This document shows positions 36,805-48,673 of a DNA stretch of 64,000 nucleotides, one piece after another. Position 1 is the stretch's first letter. Each line of letters begins with the position of its first letter. Below the pieces are notes generated by a model, which was not told the DNA's origin, did no database searches, and saw only the letters and a program-made list of their open reading frames with translations. The stretch is from Amoeboaphelidium protococcarum (lineage: Eukaryota; Aphelidiomycota; Aphelidea): contig JALECJ010000258.1 in assembly GCA_023515745.1 (NCBI GenBank), forward strand, positions 562,501 to 626,500, read 5' to 3'. The position numbers and the translations under genes were made by a program.

Positions 36805-37165
36805 CAGAGTCGAAGTTTTCATCCGCACTAGTGGTGCAAATGTATTTCGCTTTAGCTCAGTTGGGAGAGCGTTAGACTGAAGATCTAAAGGTCCTGTGTT
36901 CGATCCACAGAAGCGACATACTTTTTGGTGGTGAATGATATTTAAACTTTGTATAGACTAGTTATGATACAAGAGGGAATATGTGACTTTTATTGCTTGA
37001 ATTGAGTCGTGTGTGAAATCAGAATGTCATATCGTTACATATACACGTCAGCATTCTCTATACTGGTAATCGAGAACTTACATTTATTTTTATAGAACGC
37101 TGATTTGAGAAATTTTAGAACTCTAATTGAAGATTAGCAAGATGGTCGATGGCAGCTATTCGCGG
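36805..37165 (+). repeat. Duplicated tRNA-Phe segment, copy 1
   Basis: About 360 bases around the tRNA match the inverted segment at about 54316-54660 at roughly 85-90% by eye. Similarity includes the upstream CATCCGCACTAGTGGTGCAA, the tRNA itself, and about 240 bases downstream as far as AAGATGGTCG. Small indels separate the copies. Conservation of non-tRNA flanks points to a segmental duplication, not to independent tRNAs. Boundaries are approximate. Confidence 0.88.
36846..36918 (+). tRNA. trnF-GAA: tRNA-Phe (GAA)
   Basis: A 73-base cloverleaf with anticodon GAA at 36879-36881. The A box (TAGCTCAGTTGG) and B box (GTTCGATCC) are canonical, the D, anticodon and T stems pair, and no intron is present. 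A TTTTT terminator follows within ten bases. The acceptor stem pairs at positions 2-7, but position 1 (T) faces C72, a mismatch where most tRNAs have G-C. The same is true of the second copy. The gene sits inside a duplicated segment (see 36805-37165). Confidence 0.93.
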
Positions 37166-37168
37166 TAT

Positions 37169-37504
37169 TCATTTTGGACAATTTGCCCACTAGAACCTTA
37201 TTAAGCCAAGGCAATTGGACATCTCCTCTATACTCTCTAATGATTGAGATAATTCTATTGATATCGTTATGGCATCCTTATTAATCGAAAGTGCATAAAC
37301 ACTCGAAAGCGTGCTCGGATTCTGCGGAGTAATCTCAAGACCACAAACTGAGAGTAGAATTGCAATGCGCGTCTGCACTTGTACGGAATAAAGGTCTTAC
37401 AATGGGCATAGATGAGGTGCTTTGAACCAATCGCACTATATTATGAAGTAATTTTAGATATGCAGAAGCAATACACTTTTTTTATATTGCGGCTTTCTAA
37501 CCAT
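37169..37504 (-). CDS. Small hypothetical protein, 111 aa
   Basis: A continuous frame from ATG (MVRKPQYKKSVLLLHI) to TGA, with three TAA/TAG Gln codons. The body alternates hydrophobic residues (TRIAILLSVCGLEITP, KDAITISIELSQSLES). The MVR-basic-YKKSVLLLHI start vaguely recalls small RNase P/MRP subunits such as POP5, but I cannot support that by any firm motif. Its stop lies at the edge of the duplicated tRNA segment, so the duplication may have ended at this gene's 3' end. Confidence 0.4.
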
Positions 37505-37646
37505 TCAGCGCTAATGTCGATCACTGCAATTGTTTCAGATGATTTACCGTTGCTGATCTAATCTATTTTTAACTCAATCCTCACCAAATATATTTTAACC
37601 AAAGAGCAGGCAGCACTCTTTAATTTCTCTATCAGACATACTAAAA

Positions 37647-38537
37647 ATGATAATATAATGGTGGTTTATTCCATACGGCATCTTATGTCTTTTGATGCTA
37701 ATCGTTAGTTTAATCAAATTCATATTTGTACACAAGCGTCAAAACGAGTAGAAGTCGGGAAGTTAGTTTGGCTTTAACATTATAATTTTACACATCAGCA
37801 GTATAATTTTCACCATTAGTTATTCGTTGGATAACACTGTGTTGTTTGCAGAAAATCCGCTGGCTACTACTATCATCATGGCTGTATACTCTGCTTCTAT
37901 ATCGACGTCTGCTATTGTCTATGTGAATACGATATACATCAGAAGCGCGCCTATATTGGATAAAAGTAAGTATGTGAAGCATTTTCTATTACTCAGATGG
38001 ACTACAGGTATAAGCTTCCCTTTGTATTGCATCTTTTAAACTAGCTTCTATGTATTGAGATTCTATTGTTCTATGTAGCTCGTTTTTTTGAAATATGCTT
38101 CATATGCATTATCTATGCTTGGGCTTCTGAATCTTATAGTGTTGGATGTATTATATATTCAAATATTTACGCAATATTTGCAGTCTCTGCGTGAAAAAGC
38201 CAAAAATTCAACCACTGAAATCGCTATTGTCGTGGCTAAACACAGCCGTTGGTGCGCTATTTGCTCTTTATGCTCTGGCATTGTGACACCTTTCACCTTT
38301 GTTAATCTTCATGAATATCATCATGCATTGGTATCTATGTTTCTCTTACTCTCTGTATCGTTGATACCGGTGATTCTAGTCCGAATGAAAATTTGTCTGT
38401 TTAAAATTCAGGATGAGACTCATTTGACTTTGGTATAATCTCGCCTGCCTTATTAACGGACTGCTAGCTACAATAGTTTCACTGAAATGTTGGAGAGTCA
38501 CACGAAGAGTAGTGGTCACCAGGAAATTGATCTCTGA
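37647..38537 (+). CDS. Seven-transmembrane receptor-like protein, family copy A
   Basis: First of four tandem genes for about 295-aa polytopic membrane proteins. Seven hydrophobic segments are visible, with a short N-terminus outside. Family marks: IRSAPI followed by LDKSKYVKHF after TM3; LDVLYIQIF in TM5; KHSRWC..CSGIVTPFTFV in TM6; SVSLIPVILVRMK in TM7, then a short Ser-rich tail. Several Gln are TAA or TAG, and all read through to a TGA. The family is not one I recognise. The build is that of a G-protein-coupled-receptor-like protein, but no DRY or NPxxY motif is present, so signalling is an inference. Confidence 0.75.
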
Positions 38538-38929
38538 TAAATGATTTTTGGGTTTCTTTGAGACCAACATCAGACAAAGGCGCATGTTAAGAAGTTTCTC
38601 AAAACGTTGACCTGACTCTGAAATTTTGTGTATTTCTTGGTATCTCTTGATATTGTATCGTCGTTTGTGCCTGTAATGTGTTTAACTACCGCTAAACTGG
38701 ATGATGATGTGTGATAAATTTAGAGACTAGGGAGGTAATCAATTTTGAATACGTTCCCATTTTCGATTCAGTTACTTACTGAAACTCTCGCGAAGTCGGC
38801 AGAGTCAGTCGTTTCAGCCGTTGGCCTATTTTTAGATCACAGTATAGATTTCCTCACTTTCACTTGTGCTAAAACAACAACCTTAAGAGCATTATCAACT
38901 TGATTCTATTATCTGTAATCAGTAATGAT
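38538..38929 (+). promoter_or_regulatory. Spacer between receptor genes A and B
   Basis: These 390 bases between tandem receptor genes hold the terminator of A and the promoter of B. The stretch is AT-rich with no ORF of coding character. No repeat shared with the other receptor spacers was noticed. Confidence 0.3.
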
Positions 38930-39817
38930 ATGATGCTTAAATTTAACGGAGCTTATATGCTTAATTATGCGACTATTGGATATTTCGTGGTCATTATAAC
39001 GAGTTTGTGCTCATTCATCGTGCTTCAATGGCGACGAAAAAAATCCGTGTTTCAGACACCGTTTGATAAATGCCTCTTCATACTCCACATCACTTCTGCC
39101 ATTCAAAGTGTATCAGATGGACTTTTTATCAGTCTAGCGAAAACAGAGCCAGTGGTCTCCGCCTCTATTGGTATAATCTTTTAAGTGTCCTTTTACGCCT
39201 CTCTCGTCACCTACATAAATTCTGTCTAAATCAGAAGTGCGCCTTTGATAGCAGAAAGTTAGAATGAGCGTTATTTTGGTATTTTGGGCAAAATATCAAA
39301 GGTGAGTTTTGGCTTCTACTCTATGGGTCAACTGGTTTATTTTTACGATAAATTGCATAGAATCGGTGTTACTAATAGAGTGTATGCGTACATCAAAGAA
39401 GTATTCACGCTAGGTGGAGCTGGAATCGGCGTGCTGTCGCTCATGATATTAGACATACTGTACGTGACGTTGTTCTTAGAAGATATCTCCAGTTTCAATT
39501 TCGATGAAAAGCATGAAACGAGGCTTAAGGCTTTAGCTATCACAAAGTATAGTCTGGTATGTGTGCTCTCATCTTTCATGGCTGGCCTTGTAACGCCGGT
39601 GACTTTCATTGTGCTTCCGTATACTCTCCAAGCTGCGGCACACGTTGTGTTGATGTTCTTTGTTTCGCTGATCCCTCTTATTCTAGCGCGATTGAGGCAC
39701 AAACTGGTGGAGCTTGAGAATATGATCTCTCGAGAAGAACTTTTTTTGGCCACCAAAAGACGAGGAAGTTTCTCCATTCTATTGACTGAGACAGAGAATT
39801 TGGATATGGGCGATTGA
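38930..39817 (+). CDS. Seven-transmembrane receptor-like protein, family copy B
   Basis: A 295-aa paralogue of the preceding gene. It shows QIRSAPLI and NERYFGIL after TM3, LMILDILYVTLFL in TM5, TKYSLVCVLSSF with AGLVTPVTFIVLP in TM6, and VSLIPLILARLRHKL in TM7. The N-terminus starts MMLKFNGAYMLNYATIGY and the first loop has FQTPFDKCLFIL, matching copy C (FESKFDRCLFAL). The C-terminal tail contains a basic RRGSFS word that could be a kinase site. The gap to copy A is about 390 bases and to copy C about 140 bases. Confidence 0.8.
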
Positions 39818-39954
39818 CTTAATATTGATCTATAGACAATGCTGTGTCTGTAGAGATTACTATTGATTGTCGGAGTAGTTCTATAAATAGACCGATTCAT
39901 CTTGTCCGTCTTGAACTCCTGCGTGACATACAAATTTACTACAATTCATAATAG

Positions 39955-40848
39955 ATGAAATTCAATAAGATATTCTGGTTAAATTACGTTTGTTTTGGTT
40001 ATTTTATTGCTCTGATCAGTGCACTGATATTCTTCATTGTGATCTCAAAGAGGCGCAAAGATGGAAAGTTGTTCGAGTCCAAATTTGATAGGTGCTTATT
40101 TGCTTTACTGCTTACAACAAGTGTATATGTGGTATTCTCTAGTCTCACCATCACTACTTACAGACAAGAAAAAGTGCTTTCGCCAATATTCTCATTGATA
40201 TTCACGGTTGCATTGTGGATGTCTTTGGCTTTGTACGTGACCACTATCAACATCAGAAGTGCTCCTGTAATTGACCAAAGTGAGTATGTCAAATATTTTA
40301 GTCTGCTTGCGCGCCTAGCTGTAATATGCTTTGGCATAGATGTGTTTAGTTAATCGATACTAATGGTTATTATTATAACTTTTACGCGTGTTCAGTGGCG
40401 AGGCTGGGTTTACATTCTTTAAGGATCTCAATAATGCGGTGCTGTAATGTCCATATTAGCTCTAATGATTTTGGACATCTTGTACATTCACCTGTTCATG
40501 TAGGATATATAGTTTACGTCTGTCGGTTCAAAAAATGTCACTAAGCGAAGAGCTCAAACTATCACGAGGCATAGTTTGGTATGTGTGTGTTGCTCTTTTA
40601 CGGCTGGTTTGTTCACTCCGATCTAGTTCATAGAGTTTCCTTTGCAATGGCGCGCTGTAATTGAGATATTTCTCATGCTTTGCATCACTCTCATCCCTAT
40701 AATTCTGGTTGTGATGAAGTACAGACTTTTCTAGAATGAGAACGATGGCGAGGTTGATTTTGAGTTGAATAGTTAAACTAGGGGAAGGGACAGTTAAACA
40801 TTGCCGCTCTCCACAGCATTCACTCTTTCGGATAATAACTACGATTGA
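39955..40848 (+). CDS. Seven-transmembrane receptor-like protein, family copy C
   Basis: A 297-aa paralogue. The marks are INIRSAPVI with SEYVKYF after TM3, LMILDILYIHLFM in TM5, TRHSLVCVCCSF with AGLFTPIQFIEF in TM6, and TLIPIILVVMKYRLF in TM7. About ten Gln codons are TAA or TAG. The length and segment spacing equal copies A and B, so this is an intact gene under the reassigned code. It would look like a pseudogene with the standard code. Confidence 0.78.
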
Positions 40849-41113
40849 TATAGATATAATAGGTGTTAGATGTATTGTAAATTCACTTATTCTCCTTATT
40901 GAAGTTTACAAATTGCATCTTCTGCTTAGTATCTAAATTTAGAATTGATCAGACGGAAATTCTAGAATGTATGTGGCGATCGGAATATATTGCGGATGTT
41001 CGACGTGATCTAAATATATACTCAGTGCATGCAGCAAAGTTGTGCTGGTGTATTGGTGCCTCTTTGTTCTCACATATATATTCTGCTTCTGAACTTATAG
41101 TATATAGTAAGTA

Positions 41114-42169
41114 ATGAGCTAATAGTTCACCTCCTTGTTGTGGATTGTCCCTATTGGGTGTGTCGCTGCAGCCTTCGTTATTGCTAGTTTTTGCGTGTAT
41201 CTACACGTCCAGCATCGCAATTCTAAAAAGCTTATTTGTACTGTGTTTGACTACTTGATGCTGTCACTGCATGCGTCTATGGCCTTTGCTTTTATTGCTA
41301 GTTCACTTTAGCTCGCTCTCCCAGGTATTAATGAAGTATCTGTCAATTTTACTGCCAGCACTATTTATTTGTGCTTTTTAACTATTGTTGTAAATTCATA
41401 TGTGAGCTTGCTGTATATACGCAGCAAACCAATCATGGAGAACTATCGCTTCTTTAAAATCTACCGCGCTGGAATCTATCTCATTTGCATCCTCTTTGTT
41501 CTCTTTTGTGTAGCTAACATGATAGCTTTGGTGGTAGTTAACACATGGTCTCGCTTGCAGTTTAGAAATCTTACCTTGTTCATGTAGTATGAGCTCATTG
41601 CAGCAGTTTTCTGCCTGATGTCCATGGATGCTTTATACTTGTACGCTTTGACCAAGTACATTAAAGAGTTGCGAAGAATTGTGGAATCGCCGACTACAAT
41701 TTTTTACGGTATCATCGCAAGACATGGTGCGATCTGCTCATGCTTTTCTCTTTGTGCAAGTGTTTTTGGAGTTTTGATTAACTTCATTCCGCTAGGTCTA
41801 GGAAGTGGGCTGATTTTTGTTGGGATTTACGTCTGCTTCTGTGCAATTGCTGCCACATTTGTCCGTATGAAGATGATGTTGAGCGCTGCCGAAGGTCGCG
41901 GCAAGACTGGTAATTCCAACTCTGCAGGCAAGAAGTTGTTAATGCCAAACTCGTCCGATTAGGCCAAGAATAGCTCTGTAAACACGGAGGGCTTCAAGTC
42001 TGCACCGCTTGAGAAGGGAGAAATGTCTAGGCCTGATAGTGCAGCTAATCTGTCTTCTGACACGAGTACCGTGGCTAGTGATTAGCATCACCAGGTCTCG
42101 TCAAACTTTGTCGGTTAGGGCAGTGGCAATTCGAATCAGTCATACGACAGTGGTGATGTTTTAGTTTGA
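41114..42169 (+). CDS. Seven-transmembrane receptor-like protein, divergent copy D
   Basis: A 351-aa member that is more divergent and longer. It retains YIRSKPIM with NYRFFKIY after TM3, DALYLYALTKYI in TM5, ARHGAICSCFSLCASVFGV in TM6 and VRMKMM at the end of TM7. TM1 and TM2 are less similar to A-C. The C-terminal tail is about 80 residues long and rich in Ser, Asn, Gly and Lys (GRGKTGNSNSAGKK), possibly cytosolic and phosphorylated. The start ATG is inferred from frame and length. Having the same orientation and position supports descent from the same tandem array. Confidence 0.7.
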
Positions 42170-42233
42170 AAAAACTCAATTGATTTTTGAATAAGAAATA
42201 TAAGAAATAGATAGATATATGATTTCTGTCTTA

Positions 42234-43505
42234 TCATTTTCGCCAAGTTGGGGTTAGCTTGAGGAACCGATACACGTCTGCAATTAGATATAAAGATCCG
42301 CAGCATACGATAGGCATACCGGAATGCGATGCAAATGCGTCTTGTAAATTGTTATGGGATTCGCCATGAATACCTAAACTCAAAGCTTCCCTCTATATAT
42401 CAGATGCAGATGTGCATTGTACCCAAGGCATATCTTCAGGCTGACTAAACGGTACGAACGAGACTTAATCGATTTCGCAAATATGTAGGGACTTCAATAT
42501 CTTTACAACCTGTTTACCTGCAGAGACACCAATTATATAATGTTTGGGTGAGTTGTCAAACAATTTTTAGAGATACTTGCTTAACACTATACAGCCATCT
42601 GGATTATGTGCGCCATCCAGAATAATTTTCCCATATTAAGGGTGATCGATGAACGTGAGTCGTCCTGGCCATGCAGCTCTCTCTATTCCATCTAGCAACT
42701 ACTGATGCGAAATCGCTTTAAGACCATTAGCTTTCAACTGCTCACCTAGCAAAAGGAGTGCCCGAATAGCACATAAAGCATTTTGGCGCTAGTATCCATA
42801 TATATCCTTACATTAATTCAGCAGCTGAGTAGCCGAAGACCCCAAATCCTTTTTATCGTCGCATTGATCAAAGTAAGCTTAAGACTTTACTAGTTCGCAT
42901 TCCTTTAAGACTGCACGAAGCACAATGTCTTCATATTCTTGATTTTATTTACCAACAATCACAGGCACTCCTGACATTATGATACCGGCTTTATGTCGCG
43001 CTATAGACTAAATATCACCACCCAGCATATCCAGATGATCGATTCCAATGCAAGTGATAACAGAGAGCAGAACGTTCTAAGGCTTAAATACATTTGTCGC
43101 GTCAAGTCTGCCACCCATTCCAACTTCAATGACTGCAATATCAACTTCCATTTACTTGAAAATTGTAAACGCCATAGCTGTTAGTATTTCAAATGAACTT
43201 GGTTTCTCATCAAGAGTATAGAACTCCTGGTCAATAATCCGAACAATGCGCTGCCTGACGTGGTAATACACTTCTTTCGATACTGGCTGTGCATTAATGC
43301 GAATGGAATCCGTCGGATGGAGCAAATGGGGACTGTTGAACACGCCCGCAGAATATCCTGCTTCCATTAGCGTAGATCCCATGTAGGAGCATACTGATCC
43401 TTTGCCATTAGTACCAGCCACATGAACAACTCTCAACGAATCTTGGGGATTGCCTAATAGTTGCAGCAGTTTTTATATTCGCTCGAGTCCAACCTTAATC
43501 GACAT
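42234..43505 (-). CDS. Folylpolyglutamate / dihydrofolate synthase
   Basis: A 423-aa Mur-ligase-fold enzyme that adds glutamate to folates, or joins glutamate to dihydropteroate. The ATP loop VVHVAGTNGKGSVCSYM is intact, followed by FNSPHLLHPTDSIRIN, AVIEVGMGGRLDATN, ITCIGIDHLDMLG and the C-terminal ILDGAHNPDG, all standard for the family. The length is right for a full enzyme without a mitochondrial presequence. The family splits into FPGS and DHFS by a few residues, and I cannot separate them by eye. It is convergent with the last receptor gene, only 64 bases away. Confidence 0.9.
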
Positions 43506-43849
43506 CCTCAATATTTACGCGCTATTAATGAAAACCTTTTCAGCACCAGCACTAATAATCCTCGTATGATCAGCAATTTATCCAAAAACGTCGTTTGAAA
43601 CGGCGAAAGAGTTTCACAAACATATCGCCTTAGTGATCTTCTGTGTACTTGTAGGCAGAATAGTGACAAGTTTACTATCAGGGATTTTCTATCAACACGA
43701 ATAATTTACCATAAAGAGATTAAATCTTTTGGCTATATCTTACGGTTCCCTACTACCATAACTTATAAACCGGACTTTGCCCATTATTTTAACGCGTTCA
43801 TTGTTCCATAGATACTTCTGTCCTTCAAAGCTTAAAAGACTGCAACATC
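43506..43849. promoter_or_regulatory. Divergent intergenic region
   Basis: These 344 bases lie between divergent starts. AT-rich, with no gene and no clear repeat. Confidence 0.3.
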
Positions 43850-45130
43850 ATGGCGACGCGTACCAAAGTGGCATAAGAAATATCTCGCCTTAATATAGCT
43901 GCATCTAATAGCTTAACACGGAGTGATAGTGCTGGTGTTCTGCGAGTTCTTGCTTTACCTATTGCTTTTAAGCTTAATTCTGTTTAGAAGATCAATTAAT
44001 GTTATTATATGCTATACCCGGTGCCGGCGCGTCATCGCTCCACTTCAATGATGCAGTATGGGACCATGAAGATGGTTAATGTATGGCGAAACGGTTTATG
44101 GATAATTGGACGCACATACAAAACTATTTGGGATTTCATGATGCAACCAAGATAATAGATGAAGTCAATTAGTCATAATGAGCATTAGGCCGATCGATCC
44201 ACAGATCCTAATTTGTAAGTATAATCAGCGAGCTCCTTCATAGATAAGTTGAGATTGCCAGTTTATCGATGGTCGCAAAACTTGATCAGATAGTGGTCGT
44301 TAACAATGGGAGAAGATTTTATGAGACACGTTGACTTGACCAGCGGCTTTATACACTTAAAAAGAGATAAACTGCAAATGCCAGTGAAAAAGGTTGAGCT
44401 GATATATCCGCGATTCATGGATGGTATCAAATGCTCTTCCGGCTATCTCCCATACCAATAGCTTGGTAGTGTATCTGAATAGATTGATGTTCAGCTGCAA
44501 GATACGGTGAATCATGTGTAAACTCTGGAATAATAAATGATACAATACCGAAAACGCGCTGCAAAAGTTTTACTGATTACTTTACCATTCTATGCGGTGT
44601 TCCCATATACGCTGTATGAGATTGATGCTATGTAGCTACTGTCAGTATCTTTGAGTGGCTTCGATAAGATTGTGTCTCTGCCTATTGCATACAATTTTAT
44701 AAAGCTGTTCTCATATCACAGATGTCTGTAGACTGTAAGGCTCTTTAATTCTATCAAGGACACGGAACAAAAGGTTGCTGAGCAATGCCGCAGCGATATT
44801 GAATAATGCCGTCAAAAGTTGATTCAAGATGCGGCCACAATGTCAGATGGTTAAAGGTTGGTGTTGGAATCTGAGATTAGAAATTCTGAAGAGATCATTG
44901 ATAGTCATGGTTTCCATATCTACAGCGATTCTGATTTGGATCAAAGTTATCGCAGCATGTTCAGTCAACCTTCTGCAGTTGGTAAATAATAGTAGGAAGC
45001 GGGTGATATGGTTTGGATAGATAAACCTTCTGTGGCTCGCATTAGTCAATTATATAGTCTAGATGCCGCTCAGCTTTACAAATCTATTGTGAAAGCCTCT
45101 GACAAGACGCGTCTCAATCTCGAGTAGTGA
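43850..45130 (+). CDS. Hypothetical protein with two membrane segments, 426 aa
   Basis: Not recognised. The frame is continuous from ATG (MATRTKVAQEISRLN) to TGA with more than 15 TAA/TAG Gln codons. Two hydrophobic stretches lie in the middle (AKVLLITLPFYAVFPYTLY and KIVSLPIAYNFIKLF), like a hairpin or two-pass membrane protein. A coiled coil follows (DTEQKVAEQCRSDIEQC..). The N-terminal half is basic and Arg/Trp-rich. Organelle membrane placement is possible, since the layout recalls mitochondrial inner-membrane proteins such as LETM-like ones, but no diagnostic motif was seen. Confidence 0.6.
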
Positions 45131-45358
45131 TCTCTTCAAAAAATGAACGTATCTATAGTTGTCTTCGCGTTTTATACGATAATTTAAAGCTCCAGAAAAT
45201 TTGAATATATTTTTACAGTTGTTTTCACTTGACTATTTAGTTATGTCCTCACTGATTTTCTTTGATAGAACCAGTGCTATGGTGTTCAAACTGTGTTATA
45301 TGCGCTTTCGCTGTTTTTAAATCTCACTATTTATCCCTAGGAGGAAGATCTATCAAAT

Positions 45359-46966
45359 ATGTGTGGATTATCATTCAAGGCTTAGTGGAATGGAGAAAAA
45401 ATTGGTATTAATTAGTAATAACAGTATTCGATATTCTTGCGAGGCCCAGACTATCAGCAGATTTTTGAAAAAGAGTGGAATGGCGTGAGCATATATGCAT
45501 TTGCCTCGGTACTGCATATGAGAGGCTCTACCGCTTTGACGCGTCAGCCATTCTTTGACGATTGCGGCGATAATGAGGATTTCTTCATCTGGAATGGTGA
45601 AGCCTATAATGAAGATTTTATGAAAGAAGGTGTGAATGATGGACTGTAGATATCTCAACGTCTGTTCAGCGAGCGAAGAAGTACGGGTGGTCAGGATATC
45701 ACAAAACGTCTGATACGCGTACTGTAACCCATAGATGGCCCGTATGCCTTCTTATACTTCTCAGCCCGGGAGGGGAGGGTGTACTTTGGACGCGATTTTA
45801 TGGGTCGCCGGTCACTTATTGTGCACCATACAGAAGATTCTTTGATGGTGGCATCAATCGCTGAGTATGGTTCCGCGTGCGAAGAAGTTTAGACTGGATT
45901 CATTCACTACTTTGATCTTAATTAAAAATAACTTTAAAAAGTTCCGGTACAGTATGGATATGCAAAGCAGGTCAGTAGCGATCAAGGTAGCCTTATTGAT
46001 TTAAGCTTGATAGATCCGGATTTCATGAAATATCTGGATAAATTTGATGCTATATTGACGGAATCTGTTCGCAAACGGACAGTGTATCACTAAGTAGATC
46101 ATTCTGATATAGACGGAATTGATAATAATATTAATAATAATGGCAATGTAGCGATAATGTTTTCTGGTGGTATTGACTGCTCAGTTCTTGCCGCTGTGCT
46201 GCATCGTACATTGCCATTTAATAAAACTATTGACTTGCTAAATGTTGCATTTGAAAACCCAAGATTTATACTGAACAACAAGCTGGATAGCTCATAAATG
46301 TACCAGGTTCCCGATCGTCTTACTGGCCTCTCCTCATACGCTGAACTTAAATAGAGGTATCCTGAGAGGTAATGGCGATTTGTTGAGGTGAATGTGCCAT
46401 ATTCAGACTTCTTGGCCCATAGAGATTTCATCATAAAACTCATGTACCCTTCAAACACCACGATGGATCTGAGTATTGCCGCAGCATTTTGGTTCGCCAC
46501 TAATCCACGTTATACCGGCTCTTGTGCTAAGATTGTGTTTAGTGGACTTGGACCAGATGAATTACTCGCTGGATATGGTCATCATAATGCCGCGTTTACT
46601 AAAGAGGGTCACCACGGTCTATGGCAGTCTTTACAGAGGGATTACGATAGACTTCCGAATAGAAATTTGGGTCGGGATGACAGAGTAATCAGTAGTCATG
46701 GTTTGGAGCTGCGAGTCCCTTTTCTGGCTGAGGAAGTTGTCAACTTCCTGCTGTAGATTCCGTTGAATTGGAAATGTAATCTCAGCAGTGGCGTTCCTAA
46801 AGGCGTAGGTGATAAAATGTTCTTACGTTAATATGCCTCCCTAGTACTTGGACTATAATCAATATCTAGAGAAGCTAAGCGAGCGGTGCAATTTGGAGCC
46901 AGAACGGCCAAGATGTCTGGCAGTAAAGAGCAAGGATACGATATTGTGGCTCTGAGTAATGACTGA
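45359..46966 (+). CDS. Asparagine-synthetase-like protein (ASNSD1-like)
   Basis: A 535-aa protein with an N-terminal glutamine-amidotransferase domain starting at the catalytic Cys (MCGLSF), containing LRGPDY and LHMRGST, and a synthetase domain with the PP-loop [18 protein letters not shown] and [34 protein letters not shown] and [14 protein letters not shown]. The pattern SGLGPDE and the overall arrangement are those of ASNSD1, not of classical asparagine synthetase; ASNSD1 has no well-proven biochemical role. All expected Gln positions written TAA/TAG are compatible. It is a single exon. Confidence 0.88.
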
Positions 46967-47071
46967 AAGATTTTTATTGGGTCTGAAATAAAGTGATGAA
47001 GAAGCATTTTAGATATAGCAAATGACATTATATTACTCAGAGTATACTTTTCAAGTTTTAAATGAATCAAT

Positions 47072-48673
47072 TCACTCCTTCTTCTTTAATTAATCGGACA
47101 CCTTCCTCTTGCCAGACTTAAAAGCAACACCAAGTAGATTATCCGCTGCAATAACAGATGCAACTAAAATATGATTCAGGTACCATGTACTACGCCAGAA
47201 GGCAGTGACGCGTCCATATGTCAAAAGGTCAAATGTAACAACTCCAATGCCATTAAAAACCCAGGTGACCAGATGCATGACAACATTAGCAATGCACCGC
47301 ACCACAGCAGGAGTACTGGCATTCTAATAAACAGCTCTATGCACAGGGGATAACCACTTTCTCACAATCCTTTCACTCTCCATGTCCAGGAACTCTAATC
47401 CGAATGCGCCAAAATATCCAAAAGCAAACCCATGCCATATAGCCAGGAATTATAATGTCCCCAGAGCGCTGGCATTCTTACTGTTCAAAAACTTGAGTCT
47501 CTTGAACACATAGTTCTTTGACCACAAATTGGTGTTTATATTGAACGATTAGACGACATTATTCAGACATGTTAGCGTCTCAAATACAAATGGATCCACG
47601 TTCACCAAGCCATCCCATTTGGCCATTGGAGATTATGACTCCGACTTGGCGTATCCATTGAACGATAGTCCACTCAATACGCAGCCAGTTTCATTAAGCA
47701 GCCACACGCCTAAATACTTCATCAAACAGATTCTACCAGCCATGATGATATGGAAACATTTCATAAGTACATTCTCATTAGCGAAGGCCTTGGTGGTCAT
47801 GTACATCGACGGGAACATTGGACTCAGCGCTTACTGAAGTCCAATGTACAACGCACCATAGATGAAGCATCGCAGAGCATAAGAGTTAATAGAGTTGGGT
47901 ACTTTAATTACTTTACTGTTTCCATCACTCTCAGCAACAGTAAACTTATCCAGAGTCATGTAATCAATAAAAGCCTTAAATGGGAGCTGAGGGCCAACTA
48001 TAGATCCGTTAAAGAACATACAATAACTCAAAGTCTCCACCAGTGAAGGCATCTCTGTCAATTCCACATTATCCCAAATGGTTTTCTACTTTCCATTCGC
48101 AGGTCTTTAACTTACCGCTGCACCCGCTGATGATTATTATGATACAGTAGACTGTGTAGACTCCCCTTTGCCATTGATTTAAGCACCATTCTATTTCTAG
48201 CCTGTCTTCATACTCAATCTAGCACCATCGAGACAGTCAAAACTGAATCCAATGAGACGCAGAGTCAATACGCAGAAACTGGTGGTAAAGTCAACTGAAT
48301 AATCCTCGACACTAGAATAAAAGAAATAGCTGATCAACAGGTACGCCATGATGAATATACACACAGAGACGTGACCAAAGTATGCGCGTTTACTCGGCGT
48401 CAAGTACAGAATGGACCAGCAACCGGTAATGGCAATCGGGAAGTGAATAAAGTCAGCGCCATACAAGAACCATGCCAACCACAAGCCAATAGATATATTA
48501 ACCAAATGCTACACTCCCAACTAACTCCTATGCAATGGCTGCAACTAATCTCGCGCCTGAATAAACACTTTAAACCACACGAAACTGATCACTATCGAAA
48601 GCAGAATGCCCACCATCAACCTCAAAGCTTCTTCGCTAGCTCCAACAGCATTCGCTAGCCCTTAAACAATCAT
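47072..48673 (-). CDS. MBOAT lysophospholipid acyltransferase
   Basis: A 533-aa polytopic ER enzyme that reacylates lysophospholipids from acyl-CoA. Many hydrophobic segments are visible. The MBOAT catalytic His is in FLAIWHGFAFGYF, the upstream conserved Asn region in SFNINTNLWSKNYVFKRL, and SYCMFFNGSIVGPQLPF is a further family word (LPCAT3/MBOAT5 type). The protein ends in KKKE before TGA, which fits a dilysine ER-retrieval signal. The start ATG (MIVQGLANAVGASEEALRL) gives a normal N-terminus. Several Gln codons are TAG or TAA. It is convergent with the ASNSD1-like gene with about 100 bases between. Confidence 0.9.

Noticed and set aside
36805-37165. The tRNA-Phe repeat as a tRNA-derived SINE
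   Set aside because: Only two copies are in the window, both tRNA parts are near perfect with a T-run terminator, and there is no A-rich tail. A segmental duplication is simpler, though the assembly should be checked.
39343-39933. 196-codon minus-strand frame
   Set aside because: It lies opposite receptor copy B, whose membrane segments and family motifs are on the plus strand.
39955-40848. Receptor copy C as a pseudogene because of many TAA/TAG codons
   Set aside because: Under the local code all are Gln, the length equals the paralogues and the frame ends at TGA.
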